53,533 bases of DNA from Achromobacter sp. ASV32 (GTDB taxonomy: Bacteria > Pseudomonadota > Gammaproteobacteria > Burkholderiales > Burkholderiaceae_B), in NCBI RefSeq assembly GCF_016428805.1, contig NZ_JAELTJ010000028.1:1-53533 (forward strand). The letters run 5' to 3'. The notes below the pieces were generated by a model that was given only the letters and a program-made list of their open reading frames with translations, did not search any database and was not told the origin of the DNA. A program made the translations under genes and the position numbers. Shown here piece after piece: positions 36,931 through 46,184 of this stretch (position 1 is its first letter; every line of letters begins with the position of its first letter).

Positions 36931-38082
36931 TCAGAGCGACTGCCCCAGGCGGCGCAGGAAAGTTTCGCAGGACGCCATCTGGTCCAGCGCAACGAACTCG
37001 TCGGGCTTGTGAGCCTGCTCGATGTGGCCCGGACCACAGACCACCGTGGGAATGCCGATGCCCTGGAACAGGCCGGCTTCGGTGCCGTAGGCCACTTTGC
37101 GGGTGGCGCGGTCTTCGGTCAAGGCCCGCACCAGCTGGGTAATGGCGGCTTCTTCGGAGGCTTCCAGGGCCGGGGCGGCGGCGCCCGTCTCGATCTCGAT
37201 GTTGGCGCCATCGAACTCGGCCTTCATGCGCGGCAGGAGCTCATCACGCACGTATTTTTCGACTTCGGCCTGGATCTCGTCGGGTTGCATGCCCGGCAGG
37301 TTACGGAATTCGTAGGTGAATTCGCACAGCTCGGGAATGGTGTTGACCGCGATGCCGCCACGGATCTGATTGGTGGTCATGGTCGAGAACGGCACGTCGT
37401 AGAACTGGTCGTACGGACCGTTGGCCTTGAAGCTGTCGGCCAGGTCGCGGATACGGCAGATCAGGCGGGCAGCATATTCGATGGCGTTGCAGCCGCGCGG
37501 GGTCAGCGACGAATGCGCCGCCTTGCCGTGGACCTTGCAGCGAAACAGGTTGATGCCCTTGTGGGCCACCACCACCTGCATGCCGGTGGGTTCGCCCACC
37601 ACGCAGCCTTCGGGGCGGATGCCGCGCTCATGCAGGTCCGCCAGCATGTACGGTGCGCCGGCGCAGCCGACTTCCTCGTCGTAGGAAAACGCCAGGTGGA
37701 TCGGCTTTTTGCGCGGCATGGCCAGGAATTCCGGCACCAGCGCCAGCGACCCGGCGATGAAGCCCTTCATGTCGCAGCTGCCCCGCCCGTAAAGCCGGCC
37801 GTCTTTTTCGACCAGTTTGAACGGATCCGTGCTCCAGTCCTGGCCGTCCACCGGCACCACGTCGGTGTGGCCCGACAGGACGATGCCGCCCTGCTGGCCG
37901 CCGTCCTGCGCCGGCAGCGTGGCGAACAGGTTGGCCTTGGTGCGCTCCGGATTGTGCGCCAGCCACGCATCAACGCCCTGGCCCTTGAGCCAATCGCGGA
38001 CGGTTTCGATGAGGGCGAGATTGGAATTGCGGCTGGTGGTGTCAAAGCCGACCAGCGTCTCCAGCCAGGTGCGCGCGTTCAT
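36931..38082 (-). CDS. argE: Acetylornithine deacetylase
   Basis: This 383-residue M20 metallopeptidase-family enzyme removes acetate from N-acetylornithine in arginine synthesis. Metal ligands include H72 and D74 (SGHTDVVP), D104 (GSCDMKG) and E137 with catalytic E136 (SYDEEVGCAG). The dimerisation domain is near 185-290 with KAAHSSLTPRG. It is divergent from an MHS transporter gene. A related family member such as succinyl-diaminopimelate desuccinylase is less likely, given the ArgE-typical PYDQFYDVPF segment. Confidence 0.9.
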   Translation of the reverse strand: MNARTWLETLVGFDTTSRNSNLALIETVRDWLKGQGVDAWLAHNPERTKANLFATLPAQDGGQQGGIVLSGHTDVVPVDGQDWSTDPFKLVEKDGRLYGRGSCDMKGFIAGSLALVPEFLAMPRKKPIHLAFSYDEEVGCAGAPYMLADLHERGIRPEGCVVGEPTGMQVVVAHKGINLFRCKVHGKAAHSSLTPRGCNAIEYAARLICRIRDLADSFKANGPYDQFYDVPFSTMTTNQIRGGIAVNTIPELCEFTYEFRNLPGMQPDEIQAEVEKYVRDELLPRMKAEFDGANIEIETGAAAPALEASEEAAITQLVRALTEDRATRKVAYGTEAGLFQGIGIPTVVCGPGHIEQAHKPDEFVALDQMASCETFLRRLGQSL

Positions 38083-38205
38083 GTAGCAACTCTCTTGGGT
38101 AAAAAGAAGAGTGTAAAGCCAGGACGCGCCGCCGTCGCGGGGCCAGACCAGGGCCTGGGCATAGAATGTCGCCCTTCAAAGCAAAGCCCCCCCCAAGGAG
38201 AAACC

Positions 38206-39519
38206 GTGCAGCACAAAGCAGTTCCCACGCGCAACATCGTGGCGGCAGTCATCGGCAACGCCCTCGAATGGTATGACTTCCTGGTGTTCGCGTTCATGAC
38301 GCCGATCATCTCGAAACTGTTCTTCCCGACGGATCCCAGCGTTCCCGGCAGCGAACTGAACGCGATCCTGATGACCACGGCGATCTTCGGGGTCGGCTTT
38401 TTCATGCGTCCGGTCGGCGGCATCATCCTGGGCATGTACGGCGACAAGAAGGGCCGCAAGGCGGCCATGGTGATGGTGACCTCGCTGATGGCGGTGTCGA
38501 TCGCGCTGATCACCGTGGCGCCCACCTACCACGCCGCCGGCATCCTGGCCCCTATCTTCATCCTGATCGCGCGCCTGCTGCAGGGCTTTTCGGCTGGCGG
38601 CGAATTCGGCACCTCGACCGCCCTGCTGATCGAGATGGCGCCCAACGGCAAGCGCGGCTTCTACGGGTCCTGGCAGATGGCCGGCCAGATGCTGGCGCTG
38701 CTGATCGGCGCGGCCTGCGGCACGCTGATCACCGAGTTCTTCACCCAGGAGCAGATCGCCGCGTGGGCCTGGCGCCTGCCGTTCGCCTTCGGCCTGGTGA
38801 TTGTGCCGATCGCCATCTATATCCGCCGCAACATCGACGAAACCGACGCCTTCAAGCAGATGAAGGAAGAAGAACGCCAGGCCGCCGCCCGCGGCGAGGT
38901 GCAACGCCTGAGCCTGGTCGAGATGGTGCGCACCCACACCCGCGAAACGCTGATCGGCGTGGGGCTGGTGGTGACGGCGACGGTGTCGATCTACATCACC
39001 TTCACGTACCTGGTGACCTATTCGACCCAGATCCTGAAGCTGCCGCTGAACCAGACCTTCCTGGTACAGATGGCGGGCGCGGCACTGATGGTGCTGCTGA
39101 CGCCGTTCATGGGTGCCTGGTCCGACCGTGTCGGCCGCCGCCCCATCGTGATCGGCTCGCTGATCGGTTACCTGCTGGTGCTGTATCCGCTGTACTACTG
39201 GCTGTCGGACGCCCCGTCGATCGGCCGCCTGCTGAGCGTGCAGATCGTGGTGTGCTTCTTCGTGTCGGCCTTTTTCGGCGTTTTCAGCACGGTGATGGCC
39301 GAGCTGTTCCCGGCCCGGGTGCGCTCGGTGGGCTTGTCGCTGGCCTATAACGTGGCAGTGATGATCTTCGGCGGTTTCGCGCAGTTCATCGTGACCTGGT
39401 TGATCAAGACCACCGGCTCGCCGATGGCCCCCGCGTACTACGTGATGTTCGGCGTCGCGTTGGGCCTGGTGGCGTCGTTCTACATGCGCGAACGCGCGCA
39501 CGAGCGGCTGGATCACTGA
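38206..39519 (+). CDS. MFS transporter, metabolite:H+ symporter (MHS) family
   Basis: This 437-residue protein has 12 predicted helices. It opens with the MHS hallmark VIGNALEWYDFLVFAFM and has the loop motif GMYGDKKGRK, then LQGFSAGGEFGTS. Relatives such as ProP, KgtP and CitA carry osmolytes or carboxylates; the substrate here is unknown. The start is GTG 38206 with AAGGAG 5 nt upstream. A TAGAAT -10-like box lies at 38162, but without a good -35. Confidence 0.92.
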   Translation: MQHKAVPTRNIVAAVIGNALEWYDFLVFAFMTPIISKLFFPTDPSVPGSELNAILMTTAIFGVGFFMRPVGGIILGMYGDKKGRKAAMVMVTSLMAVSIALITVAPTYHAAGILAPIFILIARLLQGFSAGGEFGTSTALLIEMAPNGKRGFYGSWQMAGQMLALLIGAACGTLITEFFTQEQIAAWAWRLPFAFGLVIVPIAIYIRRNIDETDAFKQMKEEERQAAARGEVQRLSLVEMVRTHTRETLIGVGLVVTATVSIYITFTYLVTYSTQILKLPLNQTFLVQMAGAALMVLLTPFMGAWSDRVGRRPIVIGSLIGYLLVLYPLYYWLSDAPSIGRLLSVQIVVCFFVSAFFGVFSTVMAELFPARVRSVGLSLAYNVAVMIFGGFAQFIVTWLIKTTGSPMAPAYYVMFGVALGLVASFYMRERAHERLDH

Positions 39520-39524
39520 TCCCT

Positions 39525-39548
39525 GCGCGGGCGCTCCGGCGCCCGCGC
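39525..39548. terminator. Shared stem-loop between the convergent MHS transporter and relA
   Basis: A perfect 10-bp stem (GCGCGGGCGC with GCGCCCGCGC) with a TCCG tetraloop fills the short gap between the two stop codons. It works on either strand but has no T-run. Confidence 0.6.
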
Positions 39549-39565
39549 GTACCAGGACGCGCGGC

Positions 39566-41869
39566 CTAGCGGCGCGTCGCCGACGACACGCCCGGCACCT
39601 CGGCCAGGGCGTCCAGCGCGCGGGCCAGCGACTCGCCCCCGCGCACCTCCACGGTGAACACCATGTGCGCCAGCGATTGCCGGCTTTGCGTGTTCACGCC
39701 CACCACATTCAGGCGCAACCGCGCGAAAACTTCGGACAGGTCCCGCAGCAGGCCTGAGCGGTCGTGTGCACGCACGCTGATATCGACCGGATAGAACGTG
39801 TCGGCCGGCGTTTCGCCCCAGGCCACTTCAATGACCCGCTCGGGCTCCCGCTCGGCCAGCGCGCGGTAGCTGTGGCAATCGCTGCGGTGAATCGAGACGC
39901 CGCGTCCGCGCGTCACGAAGCCGGCGATGGCGTCGGGCGGCGCCGGACGGCAGCAACGCGCCAACTGCGTCAGGAGCGAGCCTACGCCCACCACCAGCAC
40001 GCCGCTCTTGCCGCTCTTTTCGGCGCTGCCCGCGCTGGCATGACGCAAGGCTGCCGGTTGCGGTTCGACGGCGGGCCCTGGCGCCTGGAACAGGGTGTCG
40101 ATCTGGCGCAGGCTGAACTCTTCCTTGGCGGCGGCCACGTAAAGGTCGTCCGCGCGGGCAAAGCCCAGGTTCTGCGCCAATTGCTCCAGATTGACGGCGG
40201 TCTTGCCCAGCCGCTGCAGTTCCTTCTCGACCAGCGCCTGGCCCTGGGTAATGCGCTGCTGCAGTTCGATGGCGTTGAACCACATCCGCACCTTGGCCCG
40301 GGAGCGCGAGCTGGCCAGAAACCCCAGCTGCGGATTGAGCCAGTCCCGTGACGGGCCGCCGGACTTGGCCGAGATGATCTCGACCGTCTGCCCGGTGGCC
40401 AGCCGCGTCTGCAGCGGCACCATCTGGCCATCGACGCGGGCGCCCCGGCAGCGGTGGCCCAGGTCGGTGTGCAGGTGGTAGGCAAAATCGACGGGGGTGG
40501 CCCCCGCAGGCAGCTCGATCACCCGCGCCTGCGGCGTCAGCACGTAGATGCGGTCTTCCGAGGGCTCGGGCGCGGCGGCGTGACGGCCGCGCCCGGTTGC
40601 GGCCTTGCCAGCAGCGGGCTTGCCGCCATCGGATTTGCCGGCCTCCGCGCCGGCCGCCGCGGGCGCCTCGCCGGATTCGACATCGGTGTTCCACGCCAGC
40701 AGTTGGCGCATCCAGGCAAGTTGCCGGTCGTATTCGCTGGAGGCGGCCACTTGGCCGCCCTTGGCCCCGGCCTCTTTGTAGCGCCAGTGCGCGGCCATGC
40801 CGTATTCGGCGAACTGGTGCATCTCCTGCGTGCGGATCTGCACCTCGAACGGCCGGCCGTCGTCGTCGGCCACCACCGTATGCAGGGACCGGTAGCCGTT
40901 GGGCTTGGGCCGCGAAATATAGTCGTCGAACTCGTTGGACAGCGGCGTCCACATCTCGTGCACCATGCCCAGCGCCGTGTAGCAGGCGCGCACGTCGTCC
41001 ACGATGATGCGCAGCGCGCGCAGGTCGTACATCTGGGCGAAGTCCAGCCGCTTGACCCGCATCTTGTTCCAAATGCTGTAGATGTGCTTGGGCCGACCGC
41101 TGACCTCGGCGTCGATGCCATGCCTGGCCAGCGCCGCCTGCAGGCGCTCGATGGCGCCGGCGATGAAGGCCTCGCGCTCGACCCGCTTTTCCTCGAGCAG
41201 GCGCGCGATCTGCTTGTATTTGTCCGGGTCCAGGAAACGGAACGCCAGGTCTTCCATTTCCCACTTGATCTGCCAGATGCCCAGCCGGTTGGCCAACGGC
41301 GCATACAGGTCCAGGGTCTCGCGGGCAAAATCGGTCGAACACGGCGTCTTGCTTTCGGCATGCCAGCGCAAGGTCTGCAGGCGCGACGCCAGGCGCATCA
41401 GCACGATGCGCAGATCGGCCGCCATGGCCAGCAGCATCTTGCGCTGCATTTCCTTTTGCGTGCCGCTCTCGGCTTCCGCGTCGCTGGCCTGGCGCGCCAC
41501 CACGCCCAGCCGCAACAGCGCCCGGGTACCCTGGACCAGCCGGGCAACTTCGGCGCCAAAGGCGACGGCGACCGGATCATTGCGCAAGGCGGGCGCCGGC
41601 GCGGTCAGGTCGGTGGGCAGCGCGGCCAGCAGCGCCGCCGCACGGGTGGCCGAATCGGTGTGCAGGCCCGCCAGGATACGCACGACGCCGGCACCATGGG
41701 AGGCAAGCGGCTCGCCCGTCAGGGCCTGCTGGCCCTCGAACCGGGGAACCGACCAGGCCACGGCCCGGTCGATAAGGGCAAGGCCGTCGGCATCCAGGCC
41801 CGCGCCCACCTCCTGTCGCCAGGAAGCGTCGAAAGGCGGAGGCGCGTCGAGAACAGGCGGGGCGGACAT
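39566..41869 (-). CDS. relA: (p)ppGpp synthetase RelA
   Basis: This 767-residue protein makes the stringent-response alarmone when bound to starved ribosomes. The N-terminal pseudo-hydrolase domain keeps HGAGVVRIL but lacks the HD pair of SpoT (AALPTDLT at that place). The synthetase domain has the RelA-type EFDDYISRPKPNGYRSLHTVV. A TGS domain starts near IYVLTPQARV and an ACT domain lies at the end (VDISVRAHDRSGLLRDLSE). This marks a synthesis-only enzyme. The ATG at 41869 is chosen; an upstream extension lacks similarity. It is divergent from mtfA. Confidence 0.95.
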   Translation of the reverse strand: MSAPPVLDAPPPFDASWRQEVGAGLDADGLALIDRAVAWSVPRFEGQQALTGEPLASHGAGVVRILAGLHTDSATRAAALLAALPTDLTAPAPALRNDPVAVAFGAEVARLVQGTRALLRLGVVARQASDAEAESGTQKEMQRKMLLAMAADLRIVLMRLASRLQTLRWHAESKTPCSTDFARETLDLYAPLANRLGIWQIKWEMEDLAFRFLDPDKYKQIARLLEEKRVEREAFIAGAIERLQAALARHGIDAEVSGRPKHIYSIWNKMRVKRLDFAQMYDLRALRIIVDDVRACYTALGMVHEMWTPLSNEFDDYISRPKPNGYRSLHTVVADDDGRPFEVQIRTQEMHQFAEYGMAAHWRYKEAGAKGGQVAASSEYDRQLAWMRQLLAWNTDVESGEAPAAAGAEAGKSDGGKPAAGKAATGRGRHAAAPEPSEDRIYVLTPQARVIELPAGATPVDFAYHLHTDLGHRCRGARVDGQMVPLQTRLATGQTVEIISAKSGGPSRDWLNPQLGFLASSRSRAKVRMWFNAIELQQRITQGQALVEKELQRLGKTAVNLEQLAQNLGFARADDLYVAAAKEEFSLRQIDTLFQAPGPAVEPQPAALRHASAGSAEKSGKSGVLVVGVGSLLTQLARCCRPAPPDAIAGFVTRGRGVSIHRSDCHSYRALAEREPERVIEVAWGETPADTFYPVDISVRAHDRSGLLRDLSEVFARLRLNVVGVNTQSRQSLAHMVFTVEVRGGESLARALDALAEVPGVSSATRR

Positions 41870-41976
41870 CGCGGACGTATTGCAGGGTGGGAATGGAAGA
41901 TTCCGACACTCTACACTAGGAAACAAGTACGGAAACGCCGGCACCGCCCGGGCATATATACAAGGAACCCAAGCTT

Positions 41977-42810
41977 ATGTTGCGCTGGCTCAAGGGCCGG
42001 GGAGCACGCCCGTCGGAGGTGGCGGAAATGCAGGCCCGGATCGCTCCCGATCTCTGGCGGCAGGTGTTGCAGACCCACCCGTTCCTGGCGGCGCTGGACG
42101 CCGACGAAACCGCCCAGTTGCTGGCGCGCTCGGCCTGGCTGCTGGCCAGCAAGACCATCAACGGCGCCCAGGGCCTGGAAGTATCCGACTTCATGCGGCT
42201 GTCGATCGCGGCCCAGGCCAGCCTGCCGATCCTGAACCTGACGCCCACGCTGTACGAAGGCTGGGACGAGATCATCGTCTACCCCGCTGGATTCCGCATC
42301 CCGCGCAAGCGCCTGGACGAAGACGGCGTCATGCACGAATACGTCGAGGACGCGGCCGGCGAAGCCTGGGAAGGCGGACCGCTGGTGCTGTCGTGGGAAG
42401 ACGCGCTGCTGTCCGAGGGCGGCTTCAACGTGGTGATCCACGAATTCGCACACAAGCTGGACCTGCAATCGGGCTTTGCCGACGGCATGCCGTCGCTGGC
42501 CGCGCACGGCGACCTGAAGCCGCGCGACTGGCGGCGCATCCTGGACGACAGCCTGGACCGCTTCATCGCCGCGGTGGACGCGGTGGAGGCCGCCATTCCG
42601 CGCGACGTGGACCCCGAAAGCGAGGAGGCCGACGCCTGGTATGGGCAACTGCCGCTGGACCCCTACGCCGCCACGGACGAGGCCGAGTTCTTCGCCGTCA
42701 GCTCAGAGCATTTCTTCGTCGACCCCCACCCCATGGCCGAAGCCCTGCCCGAATGGTTCGGCCTGCTGCAGGCCTACTATCGGCAAGATCCCCTGAGGCG
42801 CTACCCGTGA
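41977..42810 (+). CDS. mtfA: MtfA-like zinc peptidase (M90 family)
   Basis: This 277-residue protein has the zinc motif H155-E156-xx-H159 in VVIHEFAHKLDL and the distal acidic ligand region EFFAVSSEHFF near 245. E. coli MtfA is a cytosolic aminopeptidase that binds the repressor Mlc. No Mlc or PTS gene is seen in this window, so the partner here is unknown. The gene starts after the relA divergent promoter region and overlaps the flavodoxin gene as GTGA. Confidence 0.88.
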   Translation: MLRWLKGRGARPSEVAEMQARIAPDLWRQVLQTHPFLAALDADETAQLLARSAWLLASKTINGAQGLEVSDFMRLSIAAQASLPILNLTPTLYEGWDEIIVYPAGFRIPRKRLDEDGVMHEYVEDAAGEAWEGGPLVLSWEDALLSEGGFNVVIHEFAHKLDLQSGFADGMPSLAAHGDLKPRDWRRILDDSLDRFIAAVDAVEAAIPRDVDPESEEADAWYGQLPLDPYAATDEAEFFAVSSEHFFVDPHPMAEALPEWFGLLQAYYRQDPLRRYP

Positions 42811-43316
42811 AGCAGTTGCTGATCGTCTGGCATTCCCGCACCGGCGCGGCCCGGCAGATGGCGCAGGCCGCTGCCCACGGCGCCCTGGCCGCAGCCACAT
42901 TGCTGGAACAGCCGGACGAGCTGACGGTGGTGCTGCGCCGCGCTGCAGACACCACCGAGGCCGATGTCCTGGCCAGCGACGGATTCCTGTTCTGCGCGCC
43001 GGAAAACCTGGCCAGCCTGAGCGGCGAGATGAAGGAATTCTTCGACCGTTGCTACTACGGCGTGCTGGACCGCATTGCCGGCCGGCCCTATGCCTGCCTG
43101 ATCAGCGCCGGCAGCGATGGCGCGGGCGCCGCCCGCCAAGTGGAACGCATCTGCACCGGCTGGCGCCTGCGCGCCGTGGCCCCTGCGCTGATCGTCAATC
43201 TGGACGCGCAGACGCCGCAGCAGATCGCGGCCCCCAAGACGGTGGCGCCGGCCGACCTGGCGCGCTGCGAGAACGCCGGCGGCCTGCTGGCCGGCCTGTT
43301 GGTAACGGCCGCCTAG
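42807..43316 (+). CDS. Flavodoxin-like NAD(P)H-dependent reductase
   Basis: This 169-residue protein has a flavodoxin fold. LLIVWHSRTGAARQMA is the FMN phosphate loop near residues 4-19, and DGFLFCAPENLASLSGEMKEFFDRCYY is the region that contacts the ring. The start is GTG 42807, overlapping the mtfA stop by 4 nt. The redox partner is unknown. A small GC hairpin lies after the stop. Confidence 0.8.
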   Translation: MKQLLIVWHSRTGAARQMAQAAAHGALAAATLLEQPDELTVVLRRAADTTEADVLASDGFLFCAPENLASLSGEMKEFFDRCYYGVLDRIAGRPYACLISAGSDGAGAARQVERICTGWRLRAVAPALIVNLDAQTPQQIAAPKTVAPADLARCENAGGLLAGLLVTAA

Positions 43317-43329
43317 CGACGCCCCCATC

Positions 43330-43345
43330 CGGGGCGCAAGCCCCG
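43330..43345 (+). terminator. Small hairpin with GCAA tetraloop after the flavodoxin gene
   Basis: CGGGGC and GCCCCG form a perfect 6-bp stem closed by a GCAA loop 13 bp past the stop codon. It is probably a message-end stabiliser or weak terminator, since no T-run follows. Confidence 0.4.
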
Positions 43346-43536
43346 CGACGGGATGGCTTGCTTTCCCATGTGAAAAGAGGCTTGCGAAGCCGTTGCCAGC
43401 GACGGGGATTTTTAAATCACAACAATATAAAAGCGTTTAAATCCCGCGATATTTCCCATGCTATTTCTTTTGCCGGTGGCGGAAAGCCCAGCCTTTCCCA
43501 CGCCCTCTCCCCCTTTTGACCCTACCCACACCCCAC

Positions 43537-43902
43537 ATGGCAAAATCAAACACGATCAAGAAATCCGTAGTATTGGCAACCCTGCTTTTGACGACAGGAT
43601 GCGGCACGGTGGCGTTGCTACAGGATCGCAATATCACCAGGATGAGCGAGCCGGGCGTGAAACAACCGGAAGTCACCGCGATGCTGGGCAAGCCCGTGGC
43701 CGTCCTGGATACGATGAACGGCCAGGGCGTCTGCAATGACTATCTGTACACACCGCCCAAGGGCTCCGAAACGCAAATCTGGGTCCATTTTCGCAAGAGC
43801 GATGACATGCTGGTGGCGTTCAGCATGAACATTACCTGCGAGCAAGCCGGCAAGGCTGGCCATTTGAATAACCTGGTCCCCTACGCCGAGAGAAAGAAAT
43901 AG
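43537..43902 (+). CDS. Small predicted lipoprotein
   Basis: This 121-residue protein has a lipoprotein signal, VVLATLLLTTGC, with the acylated cysteine near residue 22. GVKQPEVTAMLGKPV near 40-54 resembles the opening of SmpA/OmlA-like domains. There are two further cysteines (near 66 and 102), which could form a disulfide. No Shine-Dalgarno precedes ATG 43537. The 150 bp before it are AT-rich compared with neighbours (TTTTTAAATC, AATATAAAAG). Function is unknown; lateral origin is possible. Confidence 0.65.
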   Translation: MAKSNTIKKSVVLATLLLTTGCGTVALLQDRNITRMSEPGVKQPEVTAMLGKPVAVLDTMNGQGVCNDYLYTPPKGSETQIWVHFRKSDDMLVAFSMNITCEQAGKAGHLNNLVPYAERKK

Positions 43903-44006
43903 GGTTCGCCAGGCTGGCGACGCCCGGGCTGGGCCGACAGCCGATTCGTTTTCGCCTTGGAAACAAGGAACAACCGCGCCCTCGCCGCCGGCGCCAGCGG
44001 GACGCG

Positions 44007-44041
44007 AAAAAAAAAGCCCTCCGGCACGCCGGAGGGCTTTT
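44007..44041. terminator. Bidirectional terminator between the lipoprotein gene and ridA
   Basis: A 10-bp perfect stem (GCCCTCCGGC with GCCGGAGGGC) is flanked by nine A residues on the left and four T residues on the right. It therefore ends transcription well on the minus strand and can also serve the plus-strand lipoprotein gene. Confidence 0.9.
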
Positions 44042-44058
44042 CATCGTGCACGCGCCAA

Positions 44059-44412
44059 TCAGGCGACCGCAGCAGTCACGACGATCTCGACCTTGAAGTC
44101 GGGATTGGCCAGGCGGGCCTCGACGGTGGCGCGCGGGGGCGAGTTGCCGTCGGCGACCCAAGCGTCCCAGGCCTTGTTCATGCCGTCGAATTCCTTCATG
44201 TTGGCCACGTAGATCTGGGCCATCAGGATCTTGGTCTTGTCGGTGCCGGCTTCGGCCAGCAGGCGATCGATGGTCGCGAGCACTTGCTCGGTCTGGCCGG
44301 TGATGTCCAGCTTGGCATCGTCCGGCACCTGGCCTGCCAGGTACGCGACGCCGTTGTACACGGCCATGTCCGACAGGCGCTTGGCGACGTGGAAGCGCTT
44401 GATGCTGCTCAT
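44059..44412 (-). CDS. RidA/YjgF family protein
   Basis: This 117-residue protein has the family pattern AVYNGVAYLAGQVPDD, the AQIYVANMKEFDGMN stretch and PPRATVEARLANPDFKVEIVVTAA. The arginine in PPRATVEA matches the one needed for imine deaminase activity in RidA. It is closer to the Rid subfamilies of betaproteobacteria than to the enterobacterial archetype. It follows pncB by 72 bp and is ended by a strong terminator. Confidence 0.88.
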   Translation of the reverse strand: MSSIKRFHVAKRLSDMAVYNGVAYLAGQVPDDAKLDITGQTEQVLATIDRLLAEAGTDKTKILMAQIYVANMKEFDGMNKAWDAWVADGNSPPRATVEARLANPDFKVEIVVTAAVA

Positions 44413-44484
44413 GAATATTCCCCTAGTGACGAGTTGACGGGTTGGAACAATGCGAAGAATGCCGAACTTTACCCTGCCGCGGCC

Positions 44485-45660
44485 TCAGGCGGGCGGCAGC
44501 TGGAAGACCTGGCGCAGATAGGCCAGGTAGGCCGGATCGTCGCACATGGTCTTTTCGGGCGCGTCGGAGACCTTGGCCACGGGCTGACCGTTGCAGCGGA
44601 CCATCTTCATGACGATCTGCAAAGGCTCGTGGCCCAGGTCGTTGGTCAGGTTGGTGCCGATGCCGAACGACACCTTGCAGCGCCCGGCGAACTGGCGCGC
44701 CAGCTCGATGGCGCGCGGGAAGGTCAGCGAATCGGAGAACACCAGCGTCTTGGCGCGCGGGTCGACCCGGTTCTTGCGGTAGTGCTCGAGCAAGCGCTCG
44801 CCCCAGACGAAGGGATCGCCGGAATCGTGGCGGGCGCCGTCGAACAGCTTGCAGAAATACATGTCGAAATCACGCAGGAAGGCGTCCATGCCGTAGACGT
44901 CGGACAGCGCAATGCCCAGATCGCCACGGTATTCCTTGGCCCACACTTCCAGCGCGAAGACCTGCGAATCACGCAGCCGCGGGCCCAGCGCCTGGCAGGC
45001 CTGCAGGTATTCGTGGCCCATGGTGCCCAGCGGCAGCACCTCGTGCTGCTTGGCCAGCAGCACATTGCTGGTGCCGGCGAAATGCGGCCCCATCTGCGCC
45101 TTCATGGTCGAGACGATTTCCTCGTGCCACACCTTGGAGAAGCGGCGGCGGGTGCCGTATTCGGCCACGCGGAAGTCCGCCAGCGCCGGATCGTCCAGCA
45201 CCAGGTGCATCTTGGACTGCAGGCGCTTGCGGCCTTCGGCCCAGTCGGGATGCTTGCGGGTGTTGCGGAAATAGACCTCGTTGACGATGGCCAGCACGGG
45301 GATCTCGAACAGGATCGTGTGCAGCCACGGGCCTTTGACCTCGATGCTGATCTCGCCCGGCGCATCGCCTTCGCTGATGTGGATGCAGCGCTCGGGCAGA
45401 TGGAACAGTTCGAGGAAATCGACGAAGTCGCTTTTGATAAAGCGCAAGCCGCCCAGATATTTAAGCTCGTCGGCGGTGAAGCGCAGCTGGCACAGCTGAT
45501 GCACCTCTTCGCGGATTTCGTCCAGGTAGGGGCGCAGATTGGCCCCCGCCGTGCGGCATTTGTAACGGTACTCGACCTGAGCAGCGGGGAATTGATGCAG
45601 CACCACCTGCATCATGCTGAATTTGTACAGATCGGTGTCGAGCAGCGAGGTGATTATCAT
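44485..45660 (-). CDS. pncB: Nicotinate phosphoribosyltransferase
   Basis: This 391-residue enzyme salvages nicotinate into nicotinate mononucleotide for NAD. It opens with [20 protein letters not shown] and has the conserved [15 protein letters not shown] and [10 protein letters not shown] segments. The ATG at 45660 gives the standard N-terminus; an upstream in-frame extension is not supported. It is divergent from fdxA with a 155-bp gap. Confidence 0.95.
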   Translation of the reverse strand: MIITSLLDTDLYKFSMMQVVLHQFPAAQVEYRYKCRTAGANLRPYLDEIREEVHQLCQLRFTADELKYLGGLRFIKSDFVDFLELFHLPERCIHISEGDAPGEISIEVKGPWLHTILFEIPVLAIVNEVYFRNTRKHPDWAEGRKRLQSKMHLVLDDPALADFRVAEYGTRRRFSKVWHEEIVSTMKAQMGPHFAGTSNVLLAKQHEVLPLGTMGHEYLQACQALGPRLRDSQVFALEVWAKEYRGDLGIALSDVYGMDAFLRDFDMYFCKLFDGARHDSGDPFVWGERLLEHYRKNRVDPRAKTLVFSDSLTFPRAIELARQFAGRCKVSFGIGTNLTNDLGHEPLQIVMKMVRCNGQPVAKVSDAPEKTMCDDPAYLAYLRQVFQLPPA

Positions 45661-45815
45661 GATTGCGCGTATCGTTTCGCGACACCATAGCATGAAGGCG
45701 CCGTCCCGCCCCGCAATGCGCCACGATGTCAACACGGGTATTCACGGCGGGTTGGCGCCGCATTGGGTAAAATCCGCCCAACAAAACACAAATGCCGCCT
45801 GCCCGGAGTCCCTGA

Positions 45816-46139
45816 ATGACCCACGTCGTCACCGAAAACTGTATCAAGTGCAAGTACACCGATTGCGTAGATGTGTGCCCGGTGGACTGTTTTCGTGAGG
45901 GTCCGAACTTCCTGGTGATCGACCCCGACGAATGCATCGATTGCGCCGTCTGCATCCCGGAATGCCCGGCCAACGCGATCTACGCCGAAGAAGACGTGCC
46001 GCAGGACCAATTGAACTTCATCGCGCTGAACGCCGAGCTCTCGCCCGAGTTCGCCAGCATCAGCCGCGCCAAGAAGCCGCTGCCCGACGCCGACGAGTGG
46101 AACGGCAAGCAGGACAAGCTGCAATACCTGGAAAAATAA
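45816..46139 (+). CDS. fdxA: 7Fe (3Fe-4S/4Fe-4S) ferredoxin
   Basis: This 107-residue ferredoxin has cysteines at 9, 12, 17, 21, 25, 40, 43, 46 and 50, the layout of the Azotobacter FdI / FdxA type. C9, C17 and C50 should hold the 3Fe cluster and C21, C40, C43 and C46 the 4Fe cluster. It is an electron carrier. The gene for a ferredoxin-NADP reductase follows 45 bp downstream, so the two probably act as a pair. Confidence 0.96.
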   Translation: MTHVVTENCIKCKYTDCVDVCPVDCFREGPNFLVIDPDECIDCAVCIPECPANAIYAEEDVPQDQLNFIALNAELSPEFASISRAKKPLPDADEWNGKQDKLQYLEK

Positions 46140-46184
46140 TCCGCGAACGCGGGGCCTTCACGGCCCGCGACGCGCGATGCCCCG

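Noticed and set aside
39566-41869. relA as a bifunctional synthetase/hydrolase
   Set aside because: The HD residues needed for hydrolysis are missing and the synthetase has the EFDD motif of synthesis-only RelA.
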